Below, in pieces: positions 8,504-16,052 of a DNA stretch of 20,124 nucleotides. Position 1 is the stretch's first letter; each line of letters starts with the position of its first letter. Origin of the DNA: an uncultured Sediminibacterium sp. (GTDB lineage Bacteria; Bacteroidota; Bacteroidia; Chitinophagales; Chitinophagaceae); the NCBI GenBank assembly GCA_937907555.1, contig CALEST010000157.1:1-20124 (forward strand), written 5' to 3'. A model generated the notes under the pieces. The model was not told where the DNA came from, made no database searches, and worked only from the letters and a program-made list of their open reading frames with translations. The position numbers were made by a program, and so were the translations under genes.

Positions 8504-10509
8504 TGTCAATGAAAAAAAGGATAGCCATATTCTTATTAGGTCTTGGGTTGTTTGGTAACATGCATGCTCAGACAGATACCGCATTGTCACTAAAGGAAGT
8601 AACTGTAACGGCAACTCGGGTAAAACAAAATATATTGTCTACGCCCTATTCGGTGACCAGAATCAGTTTGAGTGAAATGGAACGATTCCAGCCAAGAACC
8701 AGTCCGGAAGCACTGGTGGGAACCATGGGCGTTTTTGTACAGAAAACCAATCATGGAGGAGGATCTCCTTTTGTAAGGTCTTTAACGGGCAATCAGAATC
8801 TATTGATGCTCGATGGGATCCGTTTGAACAATGCAACTTATAGATATGGTCCCAATCAATACTTTAATACCATTGATCTTTTTTCGGTGGGAGCCATAGA
8901 AGTGGCCAGGGGAACAGGTTCTGTGCAATATGGTTCGGATGCTATGGGAGGGGTGATACAGGTTTTTACCAAAGACCCCGGTTTTTCAGAGAAGCCCAAA
9001 TGGTCAGGTAATATTATTGGAAGAGTGTTGAGTAATGATGTGGAATACACGGGAAGAGCCGAGTTGGTCTATGGCAGCAGAAAGACTGCTTTTCAGTTTG
9101 GATATACTTCCCGAAAATTCGGGGATTTGCCCGGAGGAGATTCAACCGGTATACAAAGCCCCAGTGGATACAAGGAGCAGGCTTGGGATCTGAAATTTAA
9201 ATGGCAGTTGAGTCATCAATGGATATTGACTGCTATGCATCAGCAAACCCAGCAAAAAAATGTGCCGCTTTATCATCGGGTTGCGTTGGAAAATTTTGCT
9301 TACTATCTTTTTAATCCTCAAATACGCAATCTGAGTTACCTGAGATTGGAAGGAAATACCCATCAGCAACTTTTATCAAAAATAAACTTCACTGCTTCCT
9401 TGCAAAACAATCGGGAACAAAGAAGTTATCAGAGAAATGGGAACGCGAATCGTTTTACAGAAGAAGACAGGGTAAGAACACTTGGTTTAACGGCAGATGT
9501 ATTTTCAGTTATCTCCCCCAACTGGACAGCCAACACAGGTGTTGAATATTATGCTGATCTCGTGCATAGCAATAAGCAGCAGATTGCCATTGCCAATAAT
9601 GCGGTGATCAACCAACGAGGATTGTACCCGGATGGAGCCCGAATGGGTAATTTTTCATTGTATAGTATGCATCATTTAGCATTGGGAAATTTTTCCATCG
9701 AAGCCGGCCTTCGCTACAATGCCCTAAATATAAAAGTGGATACGGCTATCGTGACACCCTCTTCAATGGTTTTCAATAGTGCCCTGTCTTATCAACTGAA
9801 TAAACAACAATCACTGTATGCTTCTTATAGCTCTGGATACCGTGCACCGAATATAGATGATATGGGAACCCTGGGATTGGTAGATTTTCGGTATGAAGTA
9901 CCAGCATATGGATTGAGGCCAGAGAAGACCATGAATACAGAGTTTGGTTATAAAGTGCAGAACAAACAAATGCAGGCATCTCTTGCTTTCTATTATATGC
10001 ACCTGACCAATCTGATTAATCGTGTTCAGCTACCAGGACAGCAGATTAACGGCTATAATGTTTATATAAAAGAGAATAATCAGGAATCTTTTATCAGGGG
10101 TCTTGAATACAGTTTGCAATATCAATGGAAAAATGGATGGTTGCTCCACACCAATGGTGCTTATTCCTTTGGACAAAATACCACTCGTGCTGAACCCATG
10201 AGAAGGATTCCGCCTTTTCACGGAAGAACCTATCTTCAATGGAAACCGGGGAGAATGATGTATATGCTGGAGTATATATTTGCGGGTGCACAGACAAGAC
10301 TGGCACAGGGAGATAAAGACGATAATCGCATTCCAAAAGGAGGAACACCTGGGTGGAATATACTGAATATGCACGCCAGCATTGATTTTAACAAACTCGT
10401 TTTACGTTCAGGTGTGGCCAATATTTTTAATCAGGACTATCGCATGCACGGGAGTGGCATCAATGGTTTGGGAAGGAATTTGTATATTTCTGCCCAATTT
10501 AGGTTTTAA
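8503..10509 (+). CDS. TonB-dependent outer-membrane receptor
   Basis: This is a 668-residue receptor distinct from the SusC type: there is no N-terminal carboxypeptidase-like domain and no SusD partner. The signal peptide ends near MHAQ (residue 23). The TonB box KEVTVTA is at 31-37. The plug follows with FVRSLTGNQNLLMLDGIR and LNNATYRYGPNQ, then IEVARGTGSVQYGSDAMGG. The barrel ends NIFNQDYRMHGSGINGLGRN and then ...SAQFRF, with a terminal Phe. The plug and the YRMHGSG segment resemble haem/haemoprotein and cobalamin-type receptors, but this does not fix the cargo. ATG 8503 overlaps the upstream stop by one base; ATG 8509 (MKKR) is an equally good start. Coupling to the phosphoesterase suggests uptake of a substrate or product of that enzyme, or of a metal it needs. 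Confidence 0.9.
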   Translation: MSMKKRIAIFLLGLGLFGNMHAQTDTALSLKEVTVTATRVKQNILSTPYSVTRISLSEMERFQPRTSPEALVGTMGVFVQKTNHGGGSPFVRSLTGNQNLLMLDGIRLNNATYRYGPNQYFNTIDLFSVGAIEVARGTGSVQYGSDAMGGVIQVFTKDPGFSEKPKWSGNIIGRVLSNDVEYTGRAELVYGSRKTAFQFGYTSRKFGDLPGGDSTGIQSPSGYKEQAWDLKFKWQLSHQWILTAMHQQTQQKNVPLYHRVALENFAYYLFNPQIRNLSYLRLEGNTHQQLLSKINFTASLQNNREQRSYQRNGNANRFTEEDRVRTLGLTADVFSVISPNWTANTGVEYYADLVHSNKQQIAIANNAVINQRGLYPDGARMGNFSLYSMHHLALGNFSIEAGLRYNALNIKVDTAIVTPSSMVFNSALSYQLNKQQSLYASYSSGYRAPNIDDMGTLGLVDFRYEVPAYGLRPEKTMNTEFGYKVQNKQMQASLAFYYMHLTNLINRVQLPGQQINGYNVYIKENNQESFIRGLEYSLQYQWKNGWLLHTNGAYSFGQNTTRAEPMRRIPPFHGRTYLQWKPGRMMYMLEYIFAGAQTRLAQGDKDDNRIPKGGTPGWNILNMHASIDFNKLVLRSGVANIFNQDYRMHGSGINGLGRNLYISAQFRF

Positions 10510-13424
10510 TGAAAGAGTCGCTGCAAGAATTAGCTAAACAGCTATCCGGAGAGTTTTATTTTGATACCCATGCAAAACATCAGATGCAGTTGCGTGCCTA
10601 TGCAACCGATGCTTCTGTTTATCAGGAAATGCCCCTGGCAGTTGCAATACCAACCGATGAAAGAGATCTTCAAATTTTAATTGCATTTGCACAACAGCAT
10701 AGTATAACCTTAATTCCCCGTGCTGCGGGCACTTCACTGGCTGGTCAGGTAGTGGGTACAGGTATAGTGGTAGATATTTCCAAACACTTCACTCAAATGA
10801 TTGAAGTAAATGTGGAAGAGAAATGGTGTCGTGTGCAACCTGGTGTAATCAGAGATGATTTAAATAGTTACCTGAAGGGATTTGGACTGATGTATGGTCC
10901 TGAAACTTCAACTGCCAACAGGGCCATGATTGGTGGCATGGTGGGAAATAATTCCTGTGGGTTGCATAGCATAGTCTGGGGTTCGGCACGTGACCATTTA
11001 ATGGAAGCCAAAGTTTTATTGAGCGATGGAAGCACTGCCGTATTCAAAGAAAGAGACTGGTCAGAGATAGATGCTTTGCAAGGACTAGAGCGAGCGGTTT
11101 ATCAGCGTCTATTTGATTTATTGAATAACAAAGAACGGCAACAATTAATTCGTGAACAGTTTCCTGCCAAAGAAGTAGTCAGAAGAAATACAGGATACGC
11201 ACTGGATGCTTTGCTGGATATGCAGCCCTTTACTGAAAACGGAACTGCTTTTAATCTTTGTAAATTACTCGCAGGCTCAGAGGGTACATTAGGTTTCATT
11301 ACTGAATTCAAATTAAATTTATTGCCACTACCTCCCAAAGAAGTAGGGGTTTTGATTGTACATTGTTCTACCCTGGTAGAATCTTTATATGCCAATATTG
11401 AAGTGCTGAAGCAGAAACCCATGGCATCTGAGTTGGTAGATAAAATGATCATGGATTTTACCATTGGTCATCCGGAATACCAGAAGAACCGTTTCTTTAT
11501 TGAGGGAGATCCTGCTGCTTTATTGATGGTGGAGTTTATGGAAGAAAGCCGTGCTGCGCTGGATGAAAAATTGAATTCCACCATTGCGGTATTGCGAGAA
11601 AATAAACTGGGGTATGCATATCCCGTTCTATACAATGCGGATACCAAATTTGCCTGGGATGTTCGCAAAGCCGGACTGGGTTTGTTGCGCAATTTAAAGG
11701 GAGATGCACAACCGGTTAATCTGATTGAAGACTGTGCGGTTTCTACCGATGATTTGCCCCATTATATTGAAGATTTGCAGGTGTTGCTGGCAAAGCATGG
11801 AGTGAAAGCTTCTTACTATGCACACGCTGGAGCCGGGGAGCTACATGTAGAGCCAATAATCAATCTAAAGACTGAAGAAGGCGTAAAACAGTTCCGCGAT
11901 ATTCTGAAAGACACGGCTGCCCTCGTAAAAAAATACAACGGGTCTTTGTCCGGAGAACATGGGGATGGAAGATTAAGAGGCGAGTTTATTCCGGCAATGG
12001 TAGGAGAAGAAGTGTATGGTTTGTTCAAGCAGGTAAAAAATATTTTTGACCCCGGGGGTATTTTCAATAAAGGAAAGATAACGGATACGCCGCCAATGGA
12101 CGCGCATTTCAGAATGCAGGTAAATCAGGCAGCGACTCCCACCAAAACGATATTTGATTTTAGTGCTGACGATGGTATTTTAAGACTGGCAGAAAAATGT
12201 TCGGGTTCGGGCGATTGCAGAAAGTCTGAGATTTCCGGCGGGCTCATGTGTCCAAGTTTTATGGCCACCCGCAGCGAAAAAAATACCACCCGAGCAAGAG
12301 CCAATATCCTGCGCCAGTTTCTGAGTGATCCGCATGATGCACAGCCGTATAATCACGAAGAGATTAAGGAAGCCATGGATCTCTGTTTAAGTTGCAAGGG
12401 ATGTAAGATTGAATGTCCGTCTAGTGTAGATATAACCAAAATGAAGGCCGAGTTTCTGCAGCATTATTATGATGCCAATGGAACGCCATTCCGATCTAAA
12501 CTGGTAGGTAATTTTGCTGCGCAGATGAAACTGGCAGCTGTATTCAGACCGGTTTATAATTTTATTTTTGGTACGCCTGCTTTGCGCAAATTGGCCAATC
12601 GGGTAGTGGGCTTTCATCCGGATAGAACCATGCCTTTATTGGGGAATGTACAGTTGAATACCTGGCATCAGAAAAGAAAAGTACAGAACACAAGAAAGGT
12701 CTATTTCTTCTGTGATGAGTTCACGAATTTCCTGGATAGTTCTATTGGACAGAAAGCAATTCTTTTATTGGAAAGACTGGGATATGAAGTAGTGATTCCG
12801 GAACATCTGGAAAGTGGTCGTTCTTATTTGTCCAAGGGACTATTGCGTAAAGCTGCGGAGATTGCCAATCAGAATATTTCTTTATTATCTCATCTGGTAT
12901 CTAATGAGGTTCCAATCGTTGGGATTGAACCCTCCGCTTTGCTAACCCTCAGAGATGAATACAAAGACCTCGCGAGTCCGGAGAATAAGGCAGCTGCAAT
13001 CCACCTGGCAAAACATACGTATACCATTGAAGAATTCTTTGCTCGAGAAGTAGCGGCTGGAAATATACAGTCAGTTGCATTTACCGAAAAGCCCGGACAG
13101 ATTGCCTTGCATGGACATTGTTATCAGAAAGTCTTGTCTTCTCAAAATCATAGTGTAACCATGCTGTCTTTGCCTAGAAACTATTCGGTGGAAATAATTC
13201 CGAGTGGATGTTGTGGTATGGCCGGATCCTTTGGCTATGAAAAAGAACACTATGCAATTTCTCAGAAAGTAGGGGAGCTGGTTTTGTTTCCTGCTGTAAG
13301 GAAAATGGCGGGCGAAAAAATCATTGCAGCAGCAGGTACATCCTGCAGACACCAGATAAAGGATGGCACTGATGTAGTTGCTTTGCATCCTGTGGAAGTG
13401 TTGTATGAAGCATTAGTATTGTAG
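10509..13424 (+). CDS. FAD-binding and Fe-S-binding 2-hydroxyacid dehydrogenase (YdiJ / D-lactate dehydrogenase-like)
   Basis: This 971-residue enzyme is predicted to oxidise a D-2-hydroxyacid such as D-lactate, glycolate, D-glycerate or D-2-hydroxyglutarate, and to pass electrons to the respiratory chain. The N-terminal FAD-binding-4 domain carries PRAAGTSLAGQ (70-80) and a GGMVGNNSCGLHS segment. The FAD-oxidase C-terminal domain includes SGEHGDGRLRGEF. An Fe-S module follows with C564, C570 and C581 (one site) and the ferredoxin motif C626-x2-C629-x2-C632-x3-C636-P. The CCG domain has HGHCYQK (868-874) and SGCCGMAG (Cys901/902). There is no signal peptide or membrane segment, so it is cytoplasmic or peripheral. 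ATG 10509 overlaps the receptor stop by one base. Its 3' end overlaps the convergent Rrf2 gene by 12 bp. The exact substrate is undetermined. Confidence 0.9.
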   Translation: MKESLQELAKQLSGEFYFDTHAKHQMQLRAYATDASVYQEMPLAVAIPTDERDLQILIAFAQQHSITLIPRAAGTSLAGQVVGTGIVVDISKHFTQMIEVNVEEKWCRVQPGVIRDDLNSYLKGFGLMYGPETSTANRAMIGGMVGNNSCGLHSIVWGSARDHLMEAKVLLSDGSTAVFKERDWSEIDALQGLERAVYQRLFDLLNNKERQQLIREQFPAKEVVRRNTGYALDALLDMQPFTENGTAFNLCKLLAGSEGTLGFITEFKLNLLPLPPKEVGVLIVHCSTLVESLYANIEVLKQKPMASELVDKMIMDFTIGHPEYQKNRFFIEGDPAALLMVEFMEESRAALDEKLNSTIAVLRENKLGYAYPVLYNADTKFAWDVRKAGLGLLRNLKGDAQPVNLIEDCAVSTDDLPHYIEDLQVLLAKHGVKASYYAHAGAGELHVEPIINLKTEEGVKQFRDILKDTAALVKKYNGSLSGEHGDGRLRGEFIPAMVGEEVYGLFKQVKNIFDPGGIFNKGKITDTPPMDAHFRMQVNQAATPTKTIFDFSADDGILRLAEKCSGSGDCRKSEISGGLMCPSFMATRSEKNTTRARANILRQFLSDPHDAQPYNHEEIKEAMDLCLSCKGCKIECPSSVDITKMKAEFLQHYYDANGTPFRSKLVGNFAAQMKLAAVFRPVYNFIFGTPALRKLANRVVGFHPDRTMPLLGNVQLNTWHQKRKVQNTRKVYFFCDEFTNFLDSSIGQKAILLLERLGYEVVIPEHLESGRSYLSKGLLRKAAEIANQNISLLSHLVSNEVPIVGIEPSALLTLRDEYKDLASPENKAAAIHLAKHTYTIEEFFAREVAAGNIQSVAFTEKPGQIALHGHCYQKVLSSQNHSVTMLSLPRNYSVEIIPSGCCGMAGSFGYEKEHYAISQKVGELVLFPAVRKMAGEKIIAAAGTSCRHQIKDGTDVVALHPVEVLYEALVL

Positions 13425-13841
13425 GCTCTTGTTGTTTTTTAATTCTTTTGCCAGTTTGCTAATTGATTTTTCTTCAAAAATTTCTTTCAGCTGAAACTTA
13501 ACTTTCTTGTATTGCTCATGCAGCGGACAAGGGTTTGCTGATGAACATTTTTTTAGCCCTAAAACACATTTATCCAATGCTTCATTCTCACCCATGGCAT
13601 CAATAATGCAGGATATGGGTGCCTGTAAAGTAGGCTCAGTTATATAAAAGCCACCATTAGGCCCAGGCAATGAGTGAATCAGTTTTTTCTTCGTAAGTAC
13701 CTGAAGGATTTTCGCAGTAAAGGATTGAGGTGAGTTGATGGCTTTTGAAATATCAACAATGCTAAGCTTCTTTTCTTCTGAACTGTGTTTTGCAATATAG
13801 ATGGTTGCTCTTAAAGCATATTCTGTTTTTTTAGAAAACAT
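13413..13841 (-). CDS. Rrf2-family transcriptional regulator with Fe-S-type cysteines (NsrR/IscR-like)
   Basis: This 142-residue DNA-binding repressor candidate lies at the 3' end of the norC/norB-like set, 24 bp after it, in the same direction. The N-terminus MFSKKTEYALRATIYIA and the winged helix at about 25-70 (DISKAINSPQSFTAKILQVL, LPGPNGGFYI) are classic Rrf2. The ligand motif is C92-x6-C99-x5-C105 followed by His108. IscR and NsrR proteins use three cysteines here, usually spaced x5/x5, and IscR adds a His three residues after the last Cys, as here. The first gap is one residue longer than usual. An NO- or redox-sensing [2Fe-2S] or [4Fe-4S] cluster is therefore plausible, with the adjacent nor-like genes and itself as likely targets. 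The 3' end overlaps the oxidoreductase gene on the other strand by 12 bp. Confidence 0.88.
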   Translation of the reverse strand: MFSKKTEYALRATIYIAKHSSEEKKLSIVDISKAINSPQSFTAKILQVLTKKKLIHSLPGPNGGFYITEPTLQAPISCIIDAMGENEALDKCVLGLKKCSSANPCPLHEQYKKVKFQLKEIFEEKSISKLAKELKNNKSLQY

Positions 13842-13865
13842 AGATTGTTAGAATTATTGATGAAT

Positions 13866-15209
13866 TTATTTCTTGAAAATACAGCTAATTTTCATTTTCA
13901 TCAGCGGGAATATAATACAGAATAATCCTATTGCCAGGCTAATTCCAGCAGCCATGAATACAATAAAGTACGGTTTCAATTCCTGCATCATCATGCTAAA
14001 ACTGTTTTGAACTTCAGCAGTTTGCCAGATGGCTTTTTTTATTCCTGCTCCAATTAAACTACACCAGAATACCAGTAATGAAATATTGCTGATCCAGATG
14101 CCTTTATTTATGATTTTGTGATAGTGTAATAAATTGCTGCAATTATCTTCTGTGTTATCAGTAATAGTAGCAAGTAGAATAAAGCTATTGATACCAATGG
14201 TGGCTCCCATGGTATGGGCTACTGTTATATGCGTGCCATGGGTATATACATTGATTCCGGGTATTGACATGAGAATGGCTAATGCTAAAGTGAGAAATAC
14301 CCAGATGTCTGCAGATAAAAGCAAGCGATACGATAAAATATGCAGGTTTTTTTGTGCAGTATCCAGGGTCTTTTTCCAGTTGAAAATTATTCTGCCGATT
14401 ATGAACAATTCAGTCATGCTGACTGCATAACTGATATACTGAACATAAGGTGCTGTCGGAAGCGTATAAATATGATGTCCCCAGTTAAACATCAGATTAA
14501 AAAGACCAGTGAAATATAATATAAATGCTATTGAAGATTGGCCTGTTTCTTTATTGCCGCTTATTTTTTCCATCAGGATAATGCTGGAACCATAAATCAG
14601 CATATTCCATGAGCCAACCATGGAACCGTTCGATTTCCATTGAATCAGTAAGTCTCCGATTAAATTTTTCCTGAAATAGGGGATGACCCATAAATACGAT
14701 TCCAGGTAAGTAAAGAGAAAGAAGATTATACCTGTCATCCACATCCAGATGTAGACGGGCTGATTTCTGAAAGACGATAAGGAACTGATGAAATTAATCA
14801 GAAATAATATCCAGCCAGCTATAATTAATACTGCAAAAAACGGAGGAAACTCCCAATATTCCCTGCCTCCAAAATTGCCGGATATATAAGCAAAGTAAAT
14901 TCCTAAAGTTGAAATGATAAATACAAGCAAGTGTATATAAGCCAGTTTAAATGAGTACAGTTTTTTACCTGTTACACTTGGTAAATAGGTGAGCACCATG
15001 CCCACCGATGCTATGATAATCCAGAATAGAACAGAGCTAACATGCAGGGGCCTTATTTTTTCAAATGAAAAATGCTGTTTTAGTAGGCCCGGACTTATGT
15101 ATTGTAAGCTTCCGATAATCCCCCAGCTTAAGCCAAGTACCAGTAGCATTAATGCAGTAAGTAAATAAGCTTTGAATAATTTATGTTCCTTATTGCTTAA
15201 TGGTCCCAT
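13866..15209 (-). CDS. NorB-like haem-copper oxidase subunit I with altered active-site ligands (usually annotated cbb3-type subunit I)
   Basis: This is a 447-residue integral membrane protein with about 12 hydrophobic segments, close to cNOR NorB in length and layout. Shared landmarks are LGLSWGIIGSLQYISP, RPLHVSSVLFW (His56, matching low-spin haem ligand H60 of Pseudomonas NorB), GGREYWEFP, NWGHHIY (His245/His246, matching FeB ligands H258/H259) and VYTHGTHITVAHTMG (His332, matching haem b3 ligand H347). By my hand alignment, the helix that should carry HLWVEGVWE reads SNGSMVGSWNMLIYG (193-207). It therefore lacks the third FeB histidine and both glutamates. H349 aligns with Met334. The protein overlaps the cytochrome gene by 20 nt and so is coupled to it. 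A NO-metabolising role is inferred from homology and context; oxygen reduction, NO dismutation or sensing are alternatives. Confidence 0.8.
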   Translation of the reverse strand: MGPLSNKEHKLFKAYLLTALMLLVLGLSWGIIGSLQYISPGLLKQHFSFEKIRPLHVSSVLFWIIIASVGMVLTYLPSVTGKKLYSFKLAYIHLLVFIISTLGIYFAYISGNFGGREYWEFPPFFAVLIIAGWILFLINFISSLSSFRNQPVYIWMWMTGIIFFLFTYLESYLWVIPYFRKNLIGDLLIQWKSNGSMVGSWNMLIYGSSIILMEKISGNKETGQSSIAFILYFTGLFNLMFNWGHHIYTLPTAPYVQYISYAVSMTELFIIGRIIFNWKKTLDTAQKNLHILSYRLLLSADIWVFLTLALAILMSIPGINVYTHGTHITVAHTMGATIGINSFILLATITDNTEDNCSNLLHYHKIINKGIWISNISLLVFWCSLIGAGIKKAIWQTAEVQNSFSMMMQELKPYFIVFMAAGISLAIGLFCIIFPLMKMKISCIFKK

Positions 15210-15591
15210 TGTATGAAATTGTAAAAGTTCTTGGATCGGCTTTTCCTGTCTGGTCTATATTTTTTAAGTAGCCAAGCAGTTCCTGTATTTCTTTATCTGA
15301 TAGTTTGAAATTGGGCATAACCACCGTTCCTGTTTTTAAAAAAGCTTTGATGTATTCCGGGCCTTTTGTGCTGTAAACGTTCGTAAGGTCAGGGCCTAAG
15401 TATCCTCCTAAGCCATAAATCTGGTGGCAGCTGATGCAGTTTTTATCTTGCCATACCAATTTGCCATTGGAATCGTCTGCCTTTGCCAGGTTTTGCCGGG
15501 GCAGGCTACTGTATAGGTGAAAACTATAAACAGTGAAAGTCAGTAAAAGTATGCCTGCTGTCAGGATCTTATTTTTTTCATTGAATTCCAT
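15190..15591 (-). CDS. NorC-like membrane-anchored monohaem cytochrome c
   Basis: The predicted 133-residue protein begins at ATG 15591 (MEFNEKNKILTAG). An in-frame TTG at 15654 would add 21 residues spanning the promoter region and is rejected. One transmembrane helix lies at about 9-26. A periplasmic class I cytochrome domain follows with GKLVWQDKNCISCHQIYG; the CxxCH is C52-C55-H56. Further on are GGYLGPDLTNVY, distal ligand Met92 in VMPNF, and LSDKEIQELLGYLKNID. This order is diagnostic of NorC, which feeds electrons into NorB. The 3' end overlaps the NorB-like gene by 20 nt, so the two are probably a complex. Expression probably starts from the divergent promoter at 15612-15619. Confidence 0.85.
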   Translation of the reverse strand: MEFNEKNKILTAGILLLTFTVYSFHLYSSLPRQNLAKADDSNGKLVWQDKNCISCHQIYGLGGYLGPDLTNVYSTKGPEYIKAFLKTGTVVMPNFKLSDKEIQELLGYLKNIDQTGKADPRTFTISYNGTIKQ

Positions 15592-15597
15592 GCCTGA

Positions 15598-15633
15598 ATA
15601 ATAATTAAGGACAAAAATATCTTTAATTATTAT
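15598..15633. promoter_or_regulatory. Inverted-repeat operator candidate in the norC-like / DGC divergent promoter
   Basis: Arms at 15598-15610 and 15621-15633 are complementary at 12 of 13 positions (core AATAATTAAGG / CTTTAATTATT), with a 10-nt spacer. The spacer holds most of the minus-strand -7 element, and the right arm touches the plus-strand -7 element. A dimeric regulator bound here could repress both promoters. The nearby Rrf2 protein is the obvious candidate, though this is inference. Confidence 0.5.
15612..15619 (-). promoter_or_regulatory. -7 element TATTTTTG for the norC-like gene
   Basis: Read on the minus strand, TATTTTTG matches TAnnTTTG exactly and ends 20 bp before the ATG at 15591. 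It lies between the two arms of the inverted repeat. Confidence 0.5.
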
Positions 15634-15638
15634 ATTTG
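15631..15638 (+). promoter_or_regulatory. -7 element TATATTTG for the DGC-domain gene
   Basis: TATATTTG matches TAnnTTTG exactly and ends 15 bp before ATG 15654, giving a short leader like those inferred for the other promoters in this window. Confidence 0.5.
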
Positions 15639-15653
15639 CGAAAATATTCTGCA

Positions 15654-16052
15654 ATGCTTAGAAATAAAAGTTTGCCGTTGGTATATTCCTGTTCTGGCTG
15701 CAGTAATGCTGCACAAATGAGCAATTATATTGCCGTACAATTAGACAGGAAGGGAATTGCTGAAATGAGTTGTATTGCAGGTGTTGGCGGAAATGTAAAA
15801 AGTTTGGTAAGGACGGCAGTATCGGGGAGAAAAATTATTGCAATTGACGGGTGCCCGCTGGCCTGTGCAAAAGCCTGTCTTCAGAATCATTCCGTTGTTC
15901 CTACTGTACACCTGGAACTGTCTTCATTGGGGGTAAAGAAAAAATACCACGAAGATTATGATATTGAATTGGCAAGGCAGATACTGGACTCCATTCAACT
16001 TAAGATTGCTGAACAGGAAACAAGCATTGCAAATGAAGAAGCAAATCAATAA
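15654..16052 (+). CDS. DGC-domain putative zinc-binding protein
   Basis: This is a 132-residue cytoplasmic protein starting at ATG 15654. An upstream in-frame TTG at 15636 lies inside the -7 element and is rejected. It carries the DGC-family signatures: SCSGCSNAAQ (Cys13, Cys16), EMSCIAGVGG (Cys40) and the name-giving DGCPLACAKACL (Cys67, Cys71, Cys75), followed by His79. Family members are predicted to bind zinc through these cysteines, but no reaction is established. An Fe-S or metal-transfer role would also fit the cysteine pattern. It is divergent from the norC-like gene across 62 bp with a shared inverted repeat, so co-regulation with NO or low-oxygen metabolism is plausible. The last 20 nt overlap the start of the thioesterase gene. 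Confidence 0.85.
   Translation: MLRNKSLPLVYSCSGCSNAAQMSNYIAVQLDRKGIAEMSCIAGVGGNVKSLVRTAVSGRKIIAIDGCPLACAKACLQNHSVVPTVHLELSSLGVKKKYHEDYDIELARQILDSIQLKIAEQETSIANEEANQ

Noticed and set aside
11102..11464. Minus-strand open frame of 120 codons
   Set aside because: Antisense to the FAD domain of the dehydrogenase gene; composition follows from the codon use of the real gene.
15636..15653. TTG start for the DGC protein
   Set aside because: It lies within the TATATTTG promoter element and adds no conserved residues; ATG 15654 is better.
15592..15654. 21-residue N-terminal extension of the NorC-like protein from a TTG
   Set aside because: It would run through both -7 elements and the inverted repeat; the ATG at 15591 gives a normal NorC N-terminus.
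15958..16032. Longer N-terminus for the thioesterase
   Set aside because: The extra 25 residues are a shadow of the DGC gene; ATG 16033 gives the usual family length.
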